The translations under genes and the position numbers were made by a program. The notes under the pieces are model-generated. The model was not told the origin of the DNA, did no database searches, and saw only the letters and a program-made list of their open reading frames with translations. Source: a virus. From it: a stretch of DNA of 37,548 nt. Location: positions 1 through 37,548 of IMG/VR virus record IMGVR_UViG_3300034012_000959; one strand, written 5' to 3'. Positions 27,513-35,800 of this stretch are shown here, piece after piece (the stretch's first letter is position 1; every line of letters starts with the position of its first letter).

Positions 27513-27621
27513 AATGTTTTTTTTATTGCCAATGATGGCATACAGTAAAATTAATGGAGAAAAAATGTTGATTGTTGGATGGTTCCACAAGTCAATTGTA
27601 ATAAGATTTATAATGTCATAA
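27502..27621 (+). CDS. Small protein, 39 aa
   Basis: MENKMFFLLPMMAYSKINGE KMLIVGWFHKSIVIRFIMS: hydrophobic and basic. Starts 11 bp inside the helicase end (in-frame ATG also at 27514) and its TAA shares one base with the next ATG (TAATG at 27619-27623). Small size; possibly translated for coupling only. Confidence 0.5.
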   Translation: MENKMFFLLPMMAYSKINGEKMLIVGWFHKSIVIRFIMS

Positions 27622-27881
27622 TGAAAATTTTAAACGACCCAATGATCAGGTTACTGGTGGATACCTTTGACCTTGAGACACCAGAGCAGAACATACTTGA
27701 GATATGCGATTACGAGTACAAGGATGGTGTAATTGTAATTAAAAAGATTAAGGTGTTGGATTCTGATTTAAATTTTATTAGATTTGCAGATCTTGAGAAG
27801 GTAACTAAATACCTCAGCAAGTATTACTGCAACTTCAATGACAGAGCAACAGATACAGACGAAGATAATCAAGAAGCTTGA
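27621..27881 (+). CDS. Small conserved phage protein, 86 aa
   Basis: MKILNDPMIRLLVDTFDLET PEQNILEICDYEYKDGVIVI..., then VLDSDLNFIRFADLEKVTKYLSKYY.NFND. The family phrase (M)KILNDP.I..L(V/I)....LE.PE....(I)C.YEY.DG...(I/K)..I.V.D.D.N(F/Y)I is recurrent in Bacteroidota phages next to a VRR-NUC nuclease. Start at ATG 27621 rather than the 14 codons upstream. Overlaps the nuclease gene by 44 bp. Confidence 0.8.
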   Translation: MKILNDPMIRLLVDTFDLETPEQNILEICDYEYKDGVIVIKKIKVLDSDLNFIRFADLEKVTKYLSKYYCNFNDRATDTDEDNQEA

Positions 27882-28080
27882 GTCTCAGGGGTATTATGTA
27901 ATAAAACTAATTCAGACAAACAAGCCTGGAATACCAGACCTCATCGCAATACCCAAGAACTCAGACGTTGAGTTCATAGAGGTAAAGAGGCCAGGTGGCA
28001 AGACAAGCCCACTACAGGATTACAGAATTAAAGAACTAAATAATCATGGAATTAAATCTAAGGTACAAGAATGCGTCTGA
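27838..28080 (+). CDS. VRR-NUC domain nuclease, 80 aa
   Basis: Stand-alone VRR-NUC (PD-(D/E)XK superfamily) nuclease: MTEQQIQTKIIKKLESQGYY, GIPDLIA with D34, EFIEVK with E48-x-K50, and SPLQDYRIKEL with Q60. Small size is usual for the phage version, which acts on DNA branches or flaps in replication and recombination. Overlaps both neighbours (44 and 35 bp). Confidence 0.93.
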   Translation: MTEQQIQTKIIKKLESQGYYVIKLIQTNKPGIPDLIAIPKNSDVEFIEVKRPGGKTSPLQDYRIKELNNHGIKSKVQECV

Positions 28081-28450
28081 CAAGAGTCTGTACATACAAG
28101 ACAACAGAGCTCTAATCAATAAACTTTTAGAGGATGGTGTTCCCGTTCAAAGAATACTATCTATACTTGGTGTAGATAACTATAGATTTAGTTTATTCTT
28201 TAGCACTAAGCCTACTCAGTCAATGCTTGGACACAAGAACGACACGTATTTTGAAGAAGAAGAACTACTCAATAATAATTTTAATTTTAAATTTAATGAT
28301 TTAAGTTATGACGAACAAAAAATCTATCTCGAAAGAGAAAAAACTGGTGTGCTTGGTAGGTATTTTGCCAATACTAATGGACTTCATGGAGGACGTGAAG
28401 GAAGATTTTCCGATGATCTACAAGAGACAGGTAAAGAAGTCGGGCAATGA
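28046..28450 (+). CDS. Phage protein, 134 aa, long overlap with next gene
   Basis: MELNLRYKNASDKSLYIQDN RALINKLLEDGVPVQRILSILG, then a sheet/loop with KPTQSMLG and an acidic EEEELLNNNFNFKFNDLSYDE region. The first about 100 residues look like a normal folded family (repeated LYIQ.NR..(I/V)NK.L.DG pattern); the last about 45 lie entirely in the region shared with the next gene (143 bp overlap) and are Gly/Arg-rich. The gene may have lost its original stop. Function unknown. Confidence 0.65.
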   Translation: MELNLRYKNASDKSLYIQDNRALINKLLEDGVPVQRILSILGVDNYRFSLFFSTKPTQSMLGHKNDTYFEEEELLNNNFNFKFNDLSYDEQKIYLEREKTGVLGRYFANTNGLHGGREGRFSDDLQETGKEVGQ

Positions 28451-28589
28451 TTTCATAAACGAGGTGTACAAGATGGGAGACACTTTGTATAAGAAAATGG
28501 AAAGCGAAGAAGATGAAGAATTGAGAGAATTCTACAATAGTGTCATAGAAATGGGCACAGTTTTTCGCAATTGGATTGCAGAATTATAA
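28308..28589 (+). CDS. Helical phage protein, 93 aa
   Basis: MTNKKSISKEKKLVCLVGIL PILMDFMEDVKEDFPMIYKRQVKKSGNDFINEVYKMGDTLYKKMESE: helical, acidic end IAEL. The phrase I.ALMD.(L/M)ED....(P)..(Y)(K)..(V/I)K.....(F/I) resembles a small phage family. Shares 143 bp with the end of the preceding gene in another frame. Confidence 0.65.
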   Translation: MTNKKSISKEKKLVCLVGILPILMDFMEDVKEDFPMIYKRQVKKSGNDFINEVYKMGDTLYKKMESEEDEELREFYNSVIEMGTVFRNWIAEL

Positions 28590-28606
28590 ATATATGTATA
28601 TATTTG
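28576..28606 (+). promoter_or_regulatory. Promoter TTGC-N19-TATATTTG
   Basis: -33-like TTGC at 28576-28579, 19-base spacer, -7 box TATATTTG at 28599-28606, followed by TGGTGAG and ATG 28614. The best full Bacteroidota-type promoter in the window; the start site would lie almost at the ATG. Confidence 0.6.
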
Positions 28607-28613
28607 TGGTGAG

Positions 28614-28799
28614 ATGCGCCACGTAACATACATAAACGCTTTAATGTTGGATATTAACGAGCTTACAGACGTTATATATGAATCTCTATTCGACAATGAT
28701 ACTCAAGAATTAAATAAGGCAATAGATAATCTAATTAAAATTTTAAAGGATGCCAAAAAAAGCCATCAATCAGACATCGAAGATATTAGACCTTTATAG
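28614..28799 (+). CDS. Small helical protein, 61 aa
   Basis: MRHVTYINALMLDINELTDV IYESLFDNDTQELNKAIDNLIKILKDAKKS: helical, acidic/basic alternation. Directly follows a promoter; overlaps the start of the metallophosphoesterase by 50 bp in another frame. Unrecognised; ends HQSDIEDIRPL. Confidence 0.6.
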   Translation: MRHVTYINALMLDINELTDVIYESLFDNDTQELNKAIDNLIKILKDAKKSHQSDIEDIRPL

Positions 28800-29871
28800 G
28801 TCTGGAATGACAAACAAAACAGAAATAACTAGAAGGGTTTTTAATAGTGATGATGAGACTAGCAGAAGTGCTGTTAGAAGGGCTATTAGTTACTATGAAA
28901 ACAACAGGGCTCTTTATGATGAGTGTGAAAAGGTAGGAATACCAGTGGAGGACGTAAAGCACTATTGGCACAAGGGAAAACACTTTAGCATTAATGTTAG
29001 CGGAAGCGGTTCGGAGGTAAACCTAGAAGAATTTAAGTCAGAACTTGTGTCTGAGATTAAAAACTGGTCTCCTAAGTATGTTAAAATTAAAAGAGAAAAA
29101 CTTTCTGATCCACATTGTTTTGTCTTTGACCCTGCCGATATTCACATTGGAAAGCTGTGCTCATCGTTTGAGACTGGAGAGGATTATGATCAACAAATAG
29201 CTGTTAGCAGGGTGAGGGAAGGACTTAACGGACTGATTAGCAGGCTGTCTGGTTACAATATAGACAAGATAATTTTTATTGCTGGAAACGATGTTCTTCA
29301 CGTTGACAACCCTAGGAGACAAACAACAAGCGGAACTCCACAAGACACTGACGGAATGTGGTACGACAACTTTGTCATGGCTAAAAGGTTGCTAATAGAT
29401 ATTATAGAAACACTTATGTCTATAGCTGACGTTCATGTTGTTTATAATCCAAGCAACCATGATTTTATGTCTGGATTTATGTTGTTGCAGTGTGTAGAGG
29501 CATGGTTTAGTAACTGTAAGAACGTTACGTTTGATAACGACATGAAGCACAGAAAGTACACCACGTATGGAAAGAACTTGATCGGAAGCACCCACATGGA
29601 CGGTGCTAAGATTCAGGATCTACCTCTTTTAATGGCCCACGAGGCATCAGATAGTTGGCACAATTGTGTTCACAGATATATTTATGGGCATCACGTACAC
29701 CATAAGTCTTCAAAGGACTATATGTCTGTGAATGTAGAAACACTAAGGTCTCCATCTTCTGCTGATAGCTGGCATCACAGAAATGGATACCAGCACTCAC
29801 CAAAGGCAGTTGAGGGTTTTATACACCACCCTTCCAATGGTCAGGTAGCTAGGCTTACGTATATATTTTAA
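28750..29871 (+). CDS. Phage metallophosphoesterase with N-terminal HTH, 373 aa
   Basis: N-terminal part (about 8-60: SKILDLYRSGMTNKTEITRR, TSRSAVRRAISYY) looks like a helix-turn-helix DNA-binding domain. The rest is a calcineurin-like metallophosphoesterase: D130-x-H132 in FDPADIHIG, GNDVLH (179-184, N180, D181, H184), NPSNHDF (233-239), STHMD with H282, and GHHVHH with G313-H314-x-H316. These are the di-metal ligands of SbcD/Mre11-type and phage phosphatases/nucleases. Likely a DNA-end or nucleotide phosphoesterase in replication. Ends the rightward run, meeting the giant gene tail to tail over 4 bp. Confidence 0.88.
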   Translation: MPKKAINQTSKILDLYRSGMTNKTEITRRVFNSDDETSRSAVRRAISYYENNRALYDECEKVGIPVEDVKHYWHKGKHFSINVSGSGSEVNLEEFKSELVSEIKNWSPKYVKIKREKLSDPHCFVFDPADIHIGKLCSSFETGEDYDQQIAVSRVREGLNGLISRLSGYNIDKIIFIAGNDVLHVDNPRRQTTSGTPQDTDGMWYDNFVMAKRLLIDIIETLMSIADVHVVYNPSNHDFMSGFMLLQCVEAWFSNCKNVTFDNDMKHRKYTTYGKNLIGSTHMDGAKIQDLPLLMAHEASDSWHNCVHRYIYGHHVHHKSSKDYMSVNVETLRSPSSADSWHHRNGYQHSPKAVEGFIHHPSNGQVARLTYIF

Positions 29872-32800
29872 TTTGATATTATAAACTTTCTTATCTGTTC
29901 AACTGTTTTTCCCTTTTGTATAAGTTTATATACTTGAGGAGTAACTTCAATTCCAGTACTCATTAGCTTGGCATATACTTTACCTTGTTGATTGCTAAGT
30001 CCTCCCAATTGATCAATGTTATAAATGTTTTCTAACATTTTTTGATTTGATCCTTCCGTATATCCTTCTTTTATAACATAAGGAGTAGATTTTATAATAT
30101 CAATTTCGTAAGGCTTTGGCTCTCTTTTGAATTCTTTTTTAAATTCTTTATATGACTCGTATTGATTTTTTGTTAAAGAATTTTGCTTTATTTTTCTTGT
30201 TCCCTTGTCCGCCAATTGATTTGCCTCTCTTGGCAAAACACCAATAAAGTGAAACAATTTTAAAGCACTAAATATTTTTTGAGATTCAATTTGATCTTTA
30301 GTTAGATATTTTTCAGTTTCCTTTCCTTGAAATTCTTCGGTATACTTACCGTCATTCATTTTTAAGGATTCATATAATGCTTCATAAGCATCGCTTCCGA
30401 CACTAATTAAACCATACTTACCAGTATCATTTTTAAATGACTCTAAACTAAAAGTATTGTCCTCCTTGTATTTTTTTATAAACTCTTCTTTTTCATCTTC
30501 AGTCATTTCATATTTTCCTAGAGCGATGTTTCGAATATTATTCTCTTCATTTACGGCATCATTTATTTCAGACTCACTTGGCTCCATAAAAGGTTTAATA
30601 CCTTTATCTATAGCCCATACCATAAAATCATCTAAAAATGGAGCTGGAGAAGCCATATCTCCAATAAATGATTTGATTGGATACTTTAAAGCGTTTCTAT
30701 TTCTTTTTTTAGCCTCTTCTTCATCTTCATCATCGTCTCCGTATCCAAGTATTGACATGGCTCCGTAATATATAAGCTTTCCAACTTGATACTTAATAAA
30801 ATTAAACGTAGCTTGTTCTGCAACAGTACCAACAAGTGATCTTCCTGCAATTTTTATATCCTCTTTGCTTGCCACATTTATAGCTGATGTAAGAGTAATT
30901 ATATCGTTGGCTAGTCTCATTCTTTGATTCACTGAAAATCCAGCAAACGGGAGCAAAATTTTTCTAACAGCCTTTCTTAGCCCATCTTCGCTAGAAAAAG
31001 TTTCTCCAGCAAGTCTTTCGTCAGATACGTTTTGCTGTCTAGATACCATATTTTCAGCAAACAACATAGCCTTTTCGTGTAGGTCTTGTATTCCCTCTTC
31101 TTTTATAGTATCGTTCCATGTGTCCCAATTAATTTTTTTAGTGTCGTAACCATTATCAGAAAGATACTTTAAGTAGTAAGACTTCCATGCAGCTCTTGCA
31201 ACAAATACATCAGGCTTAGACAGGAAAGTCTTCATGTAAAATTGAGTTAGCTTTTGATATTGTCTAGCAACTTGTTGTAATGTACTTTTAACTGGGTCTA
31301 TAGCGTTCATCTTGTTTTCAATAGATGTAACAGACTCTACGCCTCTGTTAGCCGTTGGTGTTCCAGTAGAGTTCATCCAATCATTAAAGCTTTTACCAGT
31401 GTATAGTTGAGTGTTTTTACCAGCCTGAATTAAGGTATTTATTCCAACTGAAAACGTTTGAAGAATAAACTGAAAAACACCACCAAGAGCCATTGTTGTA
31501 CCAAATCTTCCAGCCTCGTTAATTACTTTATCAATAACTCTAGCGTAGTCCTTTGGAACTAATAGTTTGTTTTTTGATCTTCTAATATATTTATTGATTC
31601 TATTTACCACTAAAGATCTGTCTGAAGAGCTTGGAATAATTGATTTAAAAGAGTCGCTACTAATAAATGCATCAACCTGTCTAATGGCTCCTGCTGTTTC
31701 AATATCTACAAGAGCTCCAGAGAGAGCTTGAGATTGGTTAATATCAAAGTTTAGGTTAACATACCTTCCTTTATCTTTTAAAGTTTTTGGGTATGTTGAC
31801 GCTATTAAAACACCTGCCTTTGATTTGTCAGTTATTTCTTCGTTTTCAGTATTTATTAAAAACGATGAACCCCTTTCTGATATATTTGTTATATCAATTG
31901 ATTCTCCAGTAGATTCTGATAGCTTAGAAAGTCTGTCTGAGGTATAATAAAAATCGCTACCTAGGTCTGTGTTATATATCGATAGAGAAACATCGTATAG
32001 GTCTTGGTAGTGATTTTCCCATGTACCCATCCACCATGCAGCACCAGCAATGTTAAATTGTTTGGCGTTAGACTCTATAACGCTCATGTCTCTTGACTCA
32101 ATGTTTAGTCTATCAAATACTTTTTTGTATACTTCGGCCATTTTTTGTTCTTCTGCCGTTCCATTTTTTAAAGACTCATAGCTCTCTAGTAATAGGTCTA
32201 TTCTCCTATTAAATTCTTTATTCGCCTCTTCAGGTTTAATTGAATTTGTTCTAGATACAAAGGCCAGTACTCCTCTTTCGTAAACATTTTCTTGGTCAAA
32301 AAATCCTTTTATGTTTTTAAATGTATTTGCATATAGTTCTTGATATGCGTTAGACATTTTCTTAGCCTTGTTAACGCCCATTACTACTCCTGCAACTCCA
32401 GACTTTTCCATGAATTCATTTCCTCTGGTAACACCACCAAATAATCTGGTAAATAATTCATTTAAAGACATTCCCTCAAAACCTAAAAGTCTTCCTAGCA
32501 TTGGAGAAAAGTAGGCCTTTAATTGTCTGGCAACAAATCCTTTTCTTTTTAAGTCGTTAGCATTTTTAATTCCTACATAAGTTTTATGAGCTGCGTCTAG
32601 ACCACCTATCGTACCATTTTTTACAAAATTATTTAGCGATTCAACTAAGGCTATCATCTGCTCTGTAGTCATGTCTTCCACATCTAGGCTAGATATTTCT
32701 TTTATAACCTGTTTAATTCTGTCTGTCATTTCTACCCTTTCATTTGTGACAGGGTTATAACCAAACACCATAGCCTTAAGAATATCTTTTAACGAATTTA

Positions 32801-35800
32801 TTTCGCCCTTTAAGTTATCTTTAAGCTCTTCGCTATTTGTGGCTTTGTTTAATTTATTTTTTTGTTCGTTTATCCTTCTTATTTTTGATTCGATGTCTTT
32901 TAAAGACATGCTCTTGTCTATGATGCCTTGCTCAACCAACGATGGATTGTTAGACAATAGTCTTTCTTTTTTTATGTTTTCCTGGCCTTCTAAATACTGA
33001 TCAACGTATGAGTATATATCGCTAAACTTAGTTGTATTTGAAATAGAAAGAGAGGTTGGTTTCAACGCATTCTTAACTTGTTCGGCTATCGCCATGTACT
33101 CGTCAATGTCCTCAACTAAATCTGGGTCTATAGATGCAAATGCAGTTGCCATAGCTCTTACTTCGGCCTGTCTATTGCTATCTTTTTTTAACTTTTTAAT
33201 AGTCGCTCTTGCTGATTTTGCTTTGTTTATTTTCTCTTTGTAGTCAGCGTCTTTCATTACTTTGTCAACATAGTCTATAACCCTGTCAACCATCTCTTCG
33301 TTTAAAAGATTAACCTTTGATATCCTATCATTTATTGCGGACAATTGCTTTTCAGATATTTTGCCCTTGTAATTTTTTATTACGTTCTTAATGGCAATAC
33401 CAAGTTCTTTTCTTCTCTGGTTAATATCTTTAGTTGCTTCTCTTGCGGCTTTTGCTTCTAGCTTTATTTGATCACGAATTGCGGCAGCGAGGTCTGAAAC
33501 AACAGCAGTATCTTTTGTTTTCCCTGTTATCTTAGCAACAGATGGAGCAGACTTTAGTTTTTCTCCGAAGAATTTTTTAATTTCTCTTACAGCATTTTCC
33601 CTTTGAGTGTCGTCAGCTTTTGCATACCAGTCTGACTTTTGTAGGTCAGCAATTGCAGCTGTTACACCTTGTTGATGTGAGTTGCCTCTCTTTTCTACTG
33701 ATAGCTCGTACTTGTCCTTGGCTTTTTGAATGGCATCTTGTTTGCTTGGTTTCTGGGCCTTGATTTTGGATGGTCTCCCTTCTTCAAATGCAAAGTCTGG
33801 AAGAAGTCCTACCTTTTGATCGGCAAAACTCATCTCTTCGTATACCTCTCCGACCATTTTGTCTGCCTGCTCTACCTTACCTTGTTTACGAAGCTCTCTT
33901 GCCTTATCTCTTTTCTTAAATACAGCGTCATTAACTCCGCTAAAATTAACCCAGCTATTCTGCCCTCTTGTCTCAGATGTCATGGCTTTTCTAGCTTCTG
34001 GTGAATACATTTCTGAGTGAACTCTCCATGCATTTTCCTCTCCTATTGGACCAAAGCTATTGCCTAATTTTGCATGACCAAAAAAGTCATGTACAAATCT
34101 GAACACATCATTAACCAATAAAGTTTCTCCGTTGATATCTTTTCTACCAGAGTCTCTTAATAATGGATTTTCTTTTCTCTGTTCTTCAGTTATTGGCTCA
34201 TCACCAAAACCAGACTCAGTAGAGAATATTTTCATTCTCTTATTGTCTCTAAGATCATTTATCATGTCCTCAGAAGAAGAGTATGGTTCGTTATTATTTA
34301 TCTCAACATTATATCCTTTTTCTAGTATCTGGTCATACTGATCTAACGTCTCCTTCGCCATAGCCTCGTATGCTTTTTTGACTTGTGGATCGTTAGGATC
34401 GTTTTTCATTTTGTCATACGCATCGGATATTCTTTTTGAAAGATTTTCATCTAGCTTGGTTATCTTTTCTACAGGAACATATTCCATTCCTACAGACTTC
34501 ATATATGACTTGGCTATTGTCTCGGCATCTTTTAACGGCTCGTTAAATAGTTTATTTCCAGCAACAGGTTCTGTTTTTTGAGCTTTGATTTTTTTAGGAT
34601 TGAACTCAGCAGTTTTAGGTATGGCTCCTGCACTAGATGATACATTTTTCTGTTCAAACTTAGGTTCTTCTGCTTTTCTTGATATCTCTTCACCACCTTT
34701 ATTGTATTTGGTGTATGAATCAGTTATATCTACAGATTTAATTAATTCAGTAGGTTGATATATACCATTTATTTTAGCTAGTAGAGTAAATCCAAATGAT
34801 GGATGATGATCTGTATTATTTGGTTTTGTTTCTACAATTTTAAATGTCGTAGGATCAAATTCTACTATATTCATAATTTCACCACCAGTCATTCCTTCAT
34901 TTAGTGGATCCATTATCCTTTTATAAAATTCATTTAGATTATTAACACCTATAGCTTTTTGAAATGTTTTATTTGCAGCAATAGCATTATTTAAAGCTTT
35001 TCTTAATTTAGGTGAATAATTATTTTTTATATCTAATAAATCAATAATTTTTTTAGGATCTGATTTAAATGAATCAAAATTCTTTATATTCTCGCCATAT
35101 TTTTCAGTAAATTGTTTAAATTGAGATTTATTTTCTTTATTATCTTTAATGGCATCATTGAATACAGAAATTAATTCTTTAGGTGTTAATATACCATTAT
35201 CTAAAACTAAATTAAATAATTCAGCAAAAGTATGCTGTTGAAATTGCCAAGATTGATTTAATGTTCCAGCATGAGGAGCAAATAAATTAGCCCCACCTAA
35301 TTCTGAATTTCTTATAAATGTTTCGGCTTGTTCTTTAGTATTAAATGCTGCTAGGTTTGATACGTCACCAATACTTTTTCCATTTAATTCCATCATTAAT
35401 GGAACATAGTTTTTACCACCAAGCATGTATATACTAAGACCATTACCTAAATCTGTTTCTCCTGCATTTGTATAGTCATACATATTAGTGATAAATTTCT
35501 TACCGTTAAATTCTCTAATATCTATGTCTTTTACAAATTTTCTAATAAAATCTCTAGGATCTTCTGAAACACTTCTTGATTTTTCAGCTTTTATTTTAGG
35601 TATATTAAATGTACCTACTTCACCTCCATCTCCAGGTTCAATTCCTTCAATCTGCTCACCTCTTCCAAGCTTACCAGACATTGAGTTCATAAAGTCAACA
35701 GCATCCTGTGCGGTTGATGCAGCAGAAAAGACAACAGGTAGTCCTAGCTTTTTGGCTATCTTATTGATTAGTGTTTTGAACTGCTGGAACTTTGTGGTAG

